This document shows, piece after piece, positions 8,282 through 15,732 of a stretch of DNA of 64,000 nt (positions are counted from its first letter, which is position 1; every line of letters begins with the position of its first letter). Location: positions 310,001-374,000 of the forward strand of contig NZ_SRIF01000001.1 in NCBI RefSeq assembly GCF_004681185.1, read 5' to 3'. The stretch is from Haloarcula amylovorans. Its GTDB lineage: Archaea > Halobacteriota > Halobacteria > Halobacteriales > Haloarculaceae. The notes below the pieces were generated by a model, which made no database searches, was not told where the DNA came from, and worked only from the letters and a program-made list of their open reading frames with translations. The translations under genes and the position numbers were made by a program.

Positions 8282-9067
8282 CTATCCGAGCAGCGGTCCC
8301 AGTCCGCGGGCCGGGTAGCCGACGACGGTGTCGACTCCGGCCTCGCGGAGTCGGTCGGTTCGGTCGACAATCACGTCGGGCGCGCCGACGAGCGCGTAGT
8401 CCCGAACCCCCGCTTCGAGCACCTCGCGCGCTCGGCCGCTCGCAGCGCTGTCGGTCGGTGCGCCGTCCGGCAGCGCCCGGCCGACGGAGCGACGCCGGGC
8501 GGCGTAGGCTCCCACGGCGTCGAGTATCGCGTCGGTGTCTTCAGCGAGGACGAACGGCGCGTACACCGCGACGTCGCCGTCGAATCCGGCCGCACGGAGC
8601 GCCCGGATGTCACGTTCGGTCGAGCGCGAGAGCAGTTCGTACTGCGTGCCGCCGACGGCCAGCGCGAGGCGTTCGATGCCCGCGGTGCCGACCCACGGGT
8701 CGGCGGCGTCGGCCGCGGCCGCTCTGAGTCGCGGGGCGACAGCTCGCTCGGTTTCCGCATCGGTGAGATAGGCGCTGTGGCCGGCCACCAGCACGCGCTC
8801 GACGGCGTCGGGAACCGTGTCGAGTGCGCTGTCGTCGCCCAGTGGGTCGTACCCGTTGGCGCGAACCGGCGTCGTCAGCCGAACCGTCGCGCGCTCGGAA
8901 AGCGTCGAGAGTATCTCTCGGTCGGGGACGTTCGCGCGGCCCTCGTAATCTATAGCCAGCGTCTCGACGGCGAGGTCGGCGGCCGCTCGCGGGTCGACTT
9001 CTGCGGGTTTGAGTGCGACCGCGTCGATACCCACGTCGGCGAGCGTCACAGTCGAGAGCGCTGTCAT
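8282..9067 (-). CDS. Luciferase/Mer-like TIM-barrel protein (haloarchaeal)
   Basis: A 261-residue protein starting at ATG 9067 (MTALSTVTLADVG). The C-terminus DYALVGAPDVIVDRTDRLRE followed by AGVDTVVGYPARGLGPLLG resembles the end of luciferase-like, F420-dependent monooxygenases and methylene-tetrahydromethanopterin reductases. The internal GTAGIERLALAVGG and GDVAVYAPFVLAED fit the same fold. It is shorter than usual (about 320 aa), so it may be a reduced, family-specific version. It forms a unit with the FAD oxidoreductase immediately downstream. Cofactor and substrate are unproved. Confidence 0.6.
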   Translation of the reverse strand: MTALSTVTLADVGIDAVALKPAEVDPRAAADLAVETLAIDYEGRANVPDREILSTLSERATVRLTTPVRANGYDPLGDDSALDTVPDAVERVLVAGHSAYLTDAETERAVAPRLRAAAADAADPWVGTAGIERLALAVGGTQYELLSRSTERDIRALRAAGFDGDVAVYAPFVLAEDTDAILDAVGAYAARRRSVGRALPDGAPTDSAASGRAREVLEAGVRDYALVGAPDVIVDRTDRLREAGVDTVVGYPARGLGPLLG

Positions 9068-9127
9068 CGGTTGTGTGCCGTGTGCCTTCGTCTCCGGGCG
9101 CAAAGCCCTGTCGTTCTCGGCTCGCTC

Positions 9128-9748
9128 TCAGCTCACTTCGTCGCGGACGCTCTCGGGCAACTCGTCGTCGGGACCGGCGTAGCGGTCGGGTTCCGGCGGC
9201 ATCTCCCAGTCCGTCGCGAGTTCGAGCAACTGGACGAACATCCGCGCCGTCGCGCCCCAGACCGTGTAGCCGTTCACGTAGAAGAAGTGGAGGCGAATCT
9301 CGCCGTAGTGTGGGTGGTCACGGTGTTCGGACTCGTAGTTGTCCAGATTCGTCAGTTCCGAGAGCGGGAGCACGACGACCTCCGCGACCTCCTCGTCGCT
9401 CGGGAGGTACTCCCGGTCGGGGATGCGCCCGACGAAGGGCCGAACGGAGTAGTGCGTTATCGTCCGGATGTCGTCCAAGCGGCCGACGACGTGGGCCGCC
9501 TGTGGGTCCAAGCCGATTTCCTCGTTGGCCTCCCGCAGCGCAGTGTCCAATAGGTCGTCGTCCTCGGGTTCGCGCCCGCCGCCCGGGAATGACATCTGTC
9601 CAGGATGGTCTTGCAGGTGGTCGGCGCGCTTGGTGAAGAGAATTCCTTCGCCGTCCGTTTGGCTGACGACCGGGACGACGACGGCCGCCTCACGTTGCTC
9701 GTCGTCGACGACAACGGGGTCGTGGGCAGCCAGCCGGTCGAAGTCCAT
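9128..9748 (-). CDS. Nudix hydrolase, CoA pyrophosphatase (NudL)-like
   Basis: A 206-residue Nudix protein. The Nudix helix is GGGREPEDDDLLDTALREAN followed by EEIGLDPQ, with REANEEIG at residues 72-79; the position that is usually Glu at the box start is Asp64. The preceding segment GILFTKRADHLQDHPGQMSF is the signature of the CoA diphosphatase group. It would cleave a nucleoside diphosphate-X substrate such as CoA. Single gene, no clear operon partner. Confidence 0.85.
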   Translation of the reverse strand: MDFDRLAAHDPVVVDDEQREAAVVVPVVSQTDGEGILFTKRADHLQDHPGQMSFPGGGREPEDDDLLDTALREANEEIGLDPQAAHVVGRLDDIRTITHYSVRPFVGRIPDREYLPSDEEVAEVVVLPLSELTNLDNYESEHRDHPHYGEIRLHFFYVNGYTVWGATARMFVQLLELATDWEMPPEPDRYAGPDDELPESVRDEVS

Positions 9749-9838
9749 ACCAGAGCCACGGGGCCGACGTCCTTAACTCGGGTGGGTTCGCCGCCCTCGG
9801 GCGGTCAGCCGGTCAGCTGTCGCAGTGCCATCCACCAC

Positions 9839-10312
9839 CTATCTGGCGTCGTCGAGACGGGCGCGGGCCTCGCCAAGTTCGACCGGTCCCCACGCTTCGA
9901 GGTCGTAGCTCACGTCCAGCAGGGTGGCGATGCGCTCGTCGTCGACGGCTTCGACCGCGACGACCGCGTCCTCGCGGAAGCGCTCCTCGGCGGCTCTCGC
10001 GACCGCCTCGTCCGAGAGGCTCCGGTCGGGTACGTCCATGATGTGTGGCAGGTCCCCTGCGCCCTCGGGCAACCGCGGGAACGCCGCCGGCCCGACCACG
10101 AGTAGGGGGTCGTCGGCGTCCGCGTCGTGGTCGGCGACGCGAACGAGATGATACTCGACCAGCGCGTCGTCGATCGCGTCGTCGAACGCCTTCGCGTCGG
10201 TGTCCTCGCCGCGCTTGAACGCGAGTTCGACGCAGGCCTCCCCGAGTTCCGCCCGGGTGAGCGCCCCGAAGACGTCGACGACACCGGCGAAGTCGTCTCC
10301 TGTCAGGTTCAT
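9839..10312 (-). CDS. Conserved haloarchaeal protein, DUF7109-like
   Basis: A 157-residue acidic protein with no transmembrane segment. The N-terminus DDFAGVVDVFGALTRAELGE followed by ACVELAFKRGED is characteristic of a protein found across haloarchaea that I match to DUF7109. It is predicted mostly helical, possibly with a winged-helix-like N-terminal half. No catalytic motif is visible. Function unknown. Confidence 0.6.
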   Translation of the reverse strand: MNLTGDDFAGVVDVFGALTRAELGEACVELAFKRGEDTDAKAFDDAIDDALVEYHLVRVADHDADADDPLLVVGPAAFPRLPEGAGDLPHIMDVPDRSLSDEAVARAAEERFREDAVVAVEAVDDERIATLLDVSYDLEAWGPVELGEARARLDDAR

Positions 10313-10329
10313 ACCGGGTAGGCGGCCCG

Positions 10330-10490
10330 GAGGGGCTTCAGCGTTTCCGGACTAGCAGTAGTAGTTGGAGTCGGAGAAGCGGCGCTGAAAAACCAGAAAG
10401 CCCGCCCGGTAGCTGGTCGGGCAGCCGATACGGGTGGAACTGAGAGGGACCGAGCACTCGGCACTTTCCGGCTATTCGCGGTACTGGTTA
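10330..10490. repeat. Intergenic repeat-like sequence, low confidence
   Basis: The 200-nt gap between two minus-strand genes contains, on the minus strand, CTCAGTTCCACCCGTATCGG (positions 10425-10444), close to a motif I associate with dispersed haloarchaeal intergenic sequences, and a GC hairpin (GCCCG/CGGGC around 10400-10422). There is no ORF. It may be a degenerate dispersed element or structured UTR; only a genome search can decide. Confidence 0.25.
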
Positions 10491-10514
10491 TGGACTCCGT
10501 GACTACACACCGAT

Positions 10515-11687
10515 TCAAGCTTCGGCAGTCTCGGGTAGCCGACCGTCGAGGTGGAGCGCTAGCAAGACGAACAAGAGGGCGACCAGTCCGGCTCCAAGTC
10601 CCTCGAAGATGGCGGGGAACGGGATCTGCATGCCGCGCAGGCCGCCGACGACGGCGCTCCCGGGGGCCTGCAGCAGCATCATCCCGGCTCCGTAGGCGGC
10701 GTAGGCGCTGGCGCGGTGGCGGTCGGGAAGCGATCCCAGTAGGTAGGTGTCGACCGCCGGAAAGATGCTGTGGATGGTGTATCCCATGACCGCGCCGAGC
10801 GCCGCGAGCGGCCAGAAGCCGGTGAGAGTCGGCAGGAGGAGGATACAGCCGGTGAAGATGGCGAGGATGGTGAGCATGTACGGGACCGCGGGCAGGAGGT
10901 CCGAGAGGCGGCCGCTGACGTAGAAGGCCGGGACGCCAGCGCCGAAAGTGACCTGTAAGAGGGTGCGGCCCGTTGCCTCTGTGAAGCCGATGGTCGTGAG
11001 ATAGGTGACGTAGAAGTTGAACAGGCCGTTCCACACCATCGAGGTCAGGCCGACGGTAACGACGGCGGTGAGGACGATCCGCCACTGGGACCACACCGCG
11101 CCGAGGAGGTCGCGGTCGGCGGTGCCGGCTTCGGGGAAGTCGGTCCGCCGGGCGATGACGGTGAAGACGACAGTCGTCACCGCGGCGGCGACGGCGATCG
11201 CCCGTAAGGTGGTCTGCCAGTCCCCGACGACGAGCGCCGCCGAGACCAGCGTAGGGGCGGCGACGGCGGCGAGCTGGCTGGCGACGCCGTGGCCGCCCAA
11301 CGCTCTCCCCGGCGCGGACGGGAAGAGTTCGCTGACGAGCGTGTTGGCCGCGATGAGGTAGACGCCGCTGGCGGTCCCCATCACGAATCCGCCGACGAGC
11401 AACAGCGTCGGGTCGGTGTTCAGCGCGACGAACGCCGTCCCCGCCGTCAGCGCGAGACCGGATCCGAAAATCGCCTGCGCCCGCGTCACGCGGGTGAGCA
11501 GGTAGCCCGTCGGGAGGCGCGGGGCCGCGCTGCCGATCCAGACGAGCGTCGCCAACAGCCCGAGCGTGGCGTCGCTGGCACCGGTCGCCGCTCGGATGGG
11601 TTCGATGAGCGGCGCGAACACCACTCGAGAGAGGTTCATGAGGAAGACGAACCCGAGTAGCGAGCCGAACACTGTTCGCCGAGACAC
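10515..11687 (-). CDS. MFS transporter
   Basis: A 390-residue major facilitator with about 12 predicted membrane helices. It shows family-like features such as LPTGYLLTRVTRAQAIFG after helix 2 (loop A motif) and ALGGHGVASQLAAVAAPTLV. The start is GTG 11687 (MSRRTVFGSL); the N-terminus leads straight into helix 1. The substrate cannot be inferred. It is divergent from the small zinc-ribbon gene at 11767. Confidence 0.88.
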   Translation of the reverse strand: MSRRTVFGSLLGFVFLMNLSRVVFAPLIEPIRAATGASDATLGLLATLVWIGSAAPRLPTGYLLTRVTRAQAIFGSGLALTAGTAFVALNTDPTLLLVGGFVMGTASGVYLIAANTLVSELFPSAPGRALGGHGVASQLAAVAAPTLVSAALVVGDWQTTLRAIAVAAAVTTVVFTVIARRTDFPEAGTADRDLLGAVWSQWRIVLTAVVTVGLTSMVWNGLFNFYVTYLTTIGFTEATGRTLLQVTFGAGVPAFYVSGRLSDLLPAVPYMLTILAIFTGCILLLPTLTGFWPLAALGAVMGYTIHSIFPAVDTYLLGSLPDRHRASAYAAYGAGMMLLQAPGSAVVGGLRGMQIPFPAIFEGLGAGLVALLFVLLALHLDGRLPETAEA

Positions 11688-11736
11688 ACAGGCGGTTCGT
11701 CGCTACCCCCGAACAAGGTTCCGAAACGCCGCGGTC

Positions 11737-11742
11737 TTTTTA
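11737..11742 (+). promoter_or_regulatory. TATA-like box for the zinc-ribbon gene
   Basis: TTTTTA lies 25-30 nt before ATG 11767, the expected spacing for a leaderless haloarchaeal transcript. Confidence 0.5.
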
Positions 11743-11766
11743 CCCGCGGGTGTCACAGAGGGGCAC

Positions 11767-11937
11767 ATGGACTCGGTCAGGAAGGGACTGCGCGCCGGCG
11801 ATATCGAGAAAGACAACTACGGGCGACTCTCCTGTACCACCTGCGAGGAGTCGCTGGCGACGAACAACGACCCCACGGAGGTCGGGAAGGTGCGCGTCTG
11901 TCCCGACTGTGGCTCCGAGTGGAAAGAACTGGGCTAA
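11767..11937 (+). CDS. Small zinc-finger protein, HVO_0758 family
   Basis: A 56-residue protein (MDSVRKGLRAGDIEKDNYGR...). Two CxxC pairs, CTTC and CPDC, form a zinc ribbon. The overall sequence matches my memory of the conserved haloarchaeal HVO_0758 zinc-finger family. The gene is leaderless. No function is established; candidates are protein-protein or nucleic-acid contact. Confidence 0.8.
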   Translation: MDSVRKGLRAGDIEKDNYGRLSCTTCEESLATNNDPTEVGKVRVCPDCGSEWKELG

Positions 11938-11964
11938 GGGCAGGCTCCACGAGCGGCGATCTCC

Positions 11965-13050
11965 TCACTCGAAGACGGCGTCGAAGGCGTCCGCACCGAG
12001 CGGTTCGTAGCGACCGGCGTCGACGTTCTCTCTCGCGTGTTCGACGCTGCCCATCCCGACCAGCGAGCAGGTCACGCCCGGAGCGCTGCGTGCGAAGTTG
12101 AGCGCGCGCTGTGCCCGGGTCTCGCCGTCGAGTTTCGCCTCGACGCTCTCGGGCATCTCCGCCGCGAGTCGGCCCTGCATGATGGAGGCGCTCGTGAACA
12201 CGTTCAGACCAGCGTCCTGTGCGAACCATAGCGCCGATTGGGCACCGTCGGCCCCCTCGTGTGCCTCGACGCTGAACGCGTCGGCCATGAACACGTTGAA
12301 CGGGCACTGGATGGCCCGGAAGTGTGTCGCCGTGTTGCCGGCGGTCCTCGCCGCTGCTCTGGCGCGTTCGGCGACCTCGGGCAAGGAGAGGTAGCTGTCG
12401 TGTGATTGCGGGACGCGAAACGCCTCCCACGTCGCCACGCCGTAGTGATTGATATCGCCGTCGGCCGCCCGCTCCTCTAGCCGCTCGAACGCCGCTTCTA
12501 ACTGATCGTATACGTCTTCACGGCTGTTCTCGGCTAGTTGCGTCTCGGGATTGTGGACGTAGTAGAGGTCGACGGTGTCCACGCCGAGGTTGTCGAGCGA
12601 ACGGTCTAGCTGGTCGTCGATGAATCCCGGAGCGATACAGTGCTGGCCGCTGACGAGGTCCTCTCGTTCGACGATGCCGGTGTCGAGGTACTCCGATCTG
12701 ACGAACTCGCCGGGGTCGTCGGGTCGCTCGCCGTCGAACGGAACGAACCCGCCCTTGGTGGCGACGACGACGCTCTCCCGGTCCACGTCGGCGTCGTCGA
12801 GCGCTCGGCCGACGACGCGCTCGGAGCGCTGATGGCGGTAGTTGATCGCGGTGTCGACGACGTTGATGCCCGACTCCAACGCGGTCACGATGGCATCGTG
12901 ATAGTCGTCGTCTCGCTCGTCGGTCGGATCGCCCAGATATGTACCGACGCCGATGCTGGAGACGACTCCGTCCCCGAAGCGGCGATAGAAGGTGCGGGCG
13001 AACTCATCGTGGTCGTCCCGGTACGCCCAGGTTCCCTCGCGTGTTGCCAT
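11965..13050 (-). CDS. Aldo/keto reductase
   Basis: A 361-residue TIM-barrel oxidoreductase. GVGTYLGD, NVVDTAINYRHQRSERVVGR (catalytic Asp and Tyr region), VVVATKGGFV (catalytic Lys) and LDNLGVDTVDLYYVHNPE (catalytic His) are the family landmarks in order. The start chosen is ATG 13050 (MATREGTW); a longer frame upstream is non-conserved. NAD(P)H-dependent; substrate unknown. It is longer than typical AKRs (about 320), with an N-terminal DDHDEFARTFYRRFG extension. Confidence 0.87.
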   Translation of the reverse strand: MATREGTWAYRDDHDEFARTFYRRFGDGVVSSIGVGTYLGDPTDERDDDYHDAIVTALESGINVVDTAINYRHQRSERVVGRALDDADVDRESVVVATKGGFVPFDGERPDDPGEFVRSEYLDTGIVEREDLVSGQHCIAPGFIDDQLDRSLDNLGVDTVDLYYVHNPETQLAENSREDVYDQLEAAFERLEERAADGDINHYGVATWEAFRVPQSHDSYLSLPEVAERARAAARTAGNTATHFRAIQCPFNVFMADAFSVEAHEGADGAQSALWFAQDAGLNVFTSASIMQGRLAAEMPESVEAKLDGETRAQRALNFARSAPGVTCSLVGMGSVEHARENVDAGRYEPLGADAFDAVFE

Positions 13051-13115
13051 GCTGTCGCTTCGAGACGACCGGACAAAAGCGGCGAGATTCTCGACCGCAG
13101 AGTCGGCCACTGGGC

Positions 13116-14315
13116 TCAGCGTTCGCCGGACATCGAGTCGAAGACGCGCTTTTGTAAGTCGTTGCGGGAGACGCCATCGCTCGGGCCGAGCCCCTTCAGA
13201 TACTCGACGGGAATCTGTCCGCCGCCCATCCGCGCGTGGCCGCCGCCCTCGGCCATCGGGATGTTCTCGACGGCGGCCTCGATGGCCCGCCCGATGTGAA
13301 CCCGGTCGTCGCGCGAGCGCCCGGCAATGCGGAGCGTTCCCTTGCTCTCGCCGACAACGACGACGGCCGAGACGCCTTCTAACCGCTCCAGTTCGTCGGC
13401 GGCCTGCGGGATGGCGTCGGTGTTCGACACCTCGCCGACGTCGCTGTAGGCGAACGGTGACTGCACCACGCGAGACGTGATGGCCCGCGCTTTCACGTCC
13501 AACACTTCGGCGTCTATCTGCGGATTGGCGATGCGGTTCAACAGGTCGCCGTCCATCCCCTCGTAGAGGTACGCCGCGGCGGCGAAATCCGAGGAGGAAC
13601 AGCCGTTCGTCAGCGACCGAGTGTCGGACTGAATGCCGTACACCATCCCGGTCGCGACGTGGCTCGGAACGGCGTGGTCGGGGACGCCGGCCGTATCGAC
13701 GCCGCCGTCCGTGAGCGCGGTGTCGACGTCGTAGAATTTCCACCCGAGCGATTCGAAGTAGTCCGCGAAAATGGTCGCACAGGCCCCGGTGTCGGTTCGA
13801 ACGTCGGTGAACCGCTTGCCTGTCCCGTCACCGGGGTGGTGGTCGACGACGGCGACCGGATCGATATCGCCGGCCCCCGGAAAGCCCCGCGGTTCGTTGT
13901 GATCGACCAAGACGACGTTGTGCGGGGCGACGTCATCGACCGTCTCGACCCGGTCGAAGTCGAGGTCGAGTACCGTCTCGAAGGCGCGATTCTCCGGCCG
14001 TCGAATCTCGCCGGGATAGTAGAGCGTCGCGTTCGTGTCCACGGCCGACGCCAGTTGGCGAACGGCCAGCGCCGACGACATTGCATCGGGGTCGGGATTC
14101 GGGTGCATCAAAACTGCGACCTCCTCATACCCCTCTAGTACCGACTGTAGCCGCTCGGCCGGTGTCCGTGTGAGATATCGATAGATCGCCGCTCCCGCTC
14201 CGAATACGAGCAGGAGGGCGACGACGACTCCGGCGACCTGTAACGGATTTTCGCTGGCGTACGCGGCTGCCCCCTCCGCCAGCGCGGCTAGGTCTCCGGC
14301 GCCCACCAGTAACAT
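13116..14315 (-). CDS. Membrane-anchored DHH-family phosphoesterase
   Basis: A 399-residue protein starting at ATG 14315. One N-terminal membrane helix (about residues 27-47) is followed by a DHH domain: HPNPDPDAMSS (metal-binding Asp pair), VLVDHNEP and VAVVDHHPGDG (DHH motif). A C-terminal DHHA1 domain has GGGHARMGGGQI. The layout is that of RecJ/NrnA-like nucleases or nanoRNases, or of GdpP-like cyclic-di-nucleotide phosphodiesterases, which are also membrane-bound. The substrate is unproved. The next gene upstream (14359) lies 43 nt away on the same strand. Confidence 0.87.
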   Translation of the reverse strand: MLLVGAGDLAALAEGAAAYASENPLQVAGVVVALLLVFGAGAAIYRYLTRTPAERLQSVLEGYEEVAVLMHPNPDPDAMSSALAVRQLASAVDTNATLYYPGEIRRPENRAFETVLDLDFDRVETVDDVAPHNVVLVDHNEPRGFPGAGDIDPVAVVDHHPGDGTGKRFTDVRTDTGACATIFADYFESLGWKFYDVDTALTDGGVDTAGVPDHAVPSHVATGMVYGIQSDTRSLTNGCSSSDFAAAAYLYEGMDGDLLNRIANPQIDAEVLDVKARAITSRVVQSPFAYSDVGEVSNTDAIPQAADELERLEGVSAVVVVGESKGTLRIAGRSRDDRVHIGRAIEAAVENIPMAEGGGHARMGGGQIPVEYLKGLGPSDGVSRNDLQKRVFDSMSGER

Positions 14316-14358
14316 GTACGTAGATGGTCCCGGATGCGATAAGAAGGTTCCCCCGGGT

Positions 14359-15243
14359 TTAGGCTGCCAGATACGCTTCGATTGCGGGCCAGTAGCCCTC
14401 ACGAAACGTCGGATAGTGAAAGTCGTAGCCGAGTGATCGGAGCCGCTCGTTCGAACAGCGCTTGCTCGTCTGGATACGTCGACTCGCCGTCTCCGAGAGG
14501 TCCTCGTTGGCCAGGCGCTCGTCTTTGGTCTGTTTTTCCGGGAACGGCACGTCACACTGCTCTGCGAGCCAGTCGGCGAAGGCCCACTTCTCGACCGGCT
14601 CGTCGTCCACGACCAGCACCACCTCTTCGCGGTGGTCCGCTTCGAGCAGGAACCGCACTGCTCCGGCGGCGTCGTCCCGGTGGACCATGTTGAGATAGCC
14701 GGCCGTGACCGGTCCCTCCAGATATCGGTCCAGCCGATACCGGTCCGGACCGTACAGCCCCGCGAAGCGAGCGACGGTCCCGTGGCCCCCGTGCTCGACC
14801 GGGCGTTCGCGAGCGATACGCTCGGCTTCGGCCAGCACTTCGGTCTTCTCGGTCTGCGGGTCCAGCGGCGTCTCCTCGTCCACCCAGTCGCCACCGTGGT
14901 CGCCGTAGACGCCGGTACTGGAGGTGTAGACGAGTCGCTCCGGAGCGTCTTCGCGCGACCAGAAGTGGTCGATGGCCGTTCGCAGGCCCTCGACGTACAC
15001 CTCGCGGGCTGCCTCGGCCCCGCGACCGCCGGAACTGGCCGCGAAGACGACCCAGTCGGCGTCAGGCACGGCCGACAGCGCATCGGCGTCGGTCACGTCC
15101 GCTTGCACCGCGTCGAAACCAGCGTCTTCGATGGCCGCCACGCCGTCGTCAGAGCGACGGACGCCGACGACGTCGTGGTCGGCCTGTAGCTGTCGGCCCA
15201 GCTCTACGCCGACGTAGCCACAGCCGAGGATAGCGACTCGCAT
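14359..15243 (-). CDS. NAD-dependent epimerase/dehydratase (extended SDR, YeeZ-like)
   Basis: A 294-residue SDR protein. The N-terminal GCGYVGVELGRQL is the nucleotide-binding loop. VYTSSTGVYGDHGGDWVDEE followed by the TPLDPQTEKTE region is the extended-SDR/YeeZ signature, although the usual Tyr-x3-Lys is not obvious (it would lie in the TEKTEVLAEAER region). The start is taken as ATG 15243, 2 nt after the TGA of the DUF5791-like gene; a GTG at 15249 overlapping that stop is the alternative. Substrate unknown. Confidence 0.82.
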   Translation of the reverse strand: MRVAILGCGYVGVELGRQLQADHDVVGVRRSDDGVAAIEDAGFDAVQADVTDADALSAVPDADWVVFAASSGGRGAEAAREVYVEGLRTAIDHFWSREDAPERLVYTSSTGVYGDHGGDWVDEETPLDPQTEKTEVLAEAERIARERPVEHGGHGTVARFAGLYGPDRYRLDRYLEGPVTAGYLNMVHRDDAAGAVRFLLEADHREEVVLVVDDEPVEKWAFADWLAEQCDVPFPEKQTKDERLANEDLSETASRRIQTSKRCSNERLRSLGYDFHYPTFREGYWPAIEAYLAA

Positions 15244-15245
15244 CG

Positions 15246-15674
15246 TCACCGCTGCTGCCCCTCGATGTAGCTGTGAAGCACGGCGTACTCGGCCAGCGTC
15301 ATCGGGTGTCGCCCCTCTATCTTCTGTTGGATCTCTTTGGGCTCCATCTCGTCGTCGATGCCCGAGGCCAGCGATTCGACGTCCATCACGGCCGTCGTCA
15401 TCCCCATGAGGAGGATATCCTGTGCCTCCGCCTGCACGGTATCGGCATCGGGGTACTCGGGATCGGTGCCGAGGACAGCGGCGGCCGAAGAAAGCGGCAG
15501 GTCGGCGGCGTCGCCGTCCGCGACGCGTCGCACCGTCGTCTCGTCCAGTTCTGTCTCCTCGACCACCGTCTCGACGCCGACCGATTCGACCGTCGCTGCG
15601 AGCATCGATTCGTAGGCCGCGAGTAACGCCTCGGGCGACTGCTCGCCTGCATCGGGAAACTCCGCTCTGAGCAT
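15246..15674 (-). CDS. Conserved haloarchaeal protein, DUF5791-like
   Basis: A 142-residue acidic, helical protein starting at ATG 15674 (MLRAEFPDAGEQ). Residues 42-62, VEETELDETTVRRVADGDAA, look like a helix-turn-helix; the C-terminal MEPKEIQQKIEGRHPMTLAE followed by YAVLHSYIEG is well conserved in my recollection of this haloarchaeal family. No enzymatic motif is seen. The gene is co-directional and nearly contiguous with the SDR, DHH and AKR genes. Function unknown. Confidence 0.65.
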   Translation of the reverse strand: MLRAEFPDAGEQSPEALLAAYESMLAATVESVGVETVVEETELDETTVRRVADGDAADLPLSSAAAVLGTDPEYPDADTVQAEAQDILLMGMTTAVMDVESLASGIDDEMEPKEIQQKIEGRHPMTLAEYAVLHSYIEGQQR

Positions 15675-15732
15675 GGCCGTCGGTACGAACGGGGGGTACT
15701 TGTCGGTGTCACTCTCGTCGCCGTTGGCTATC

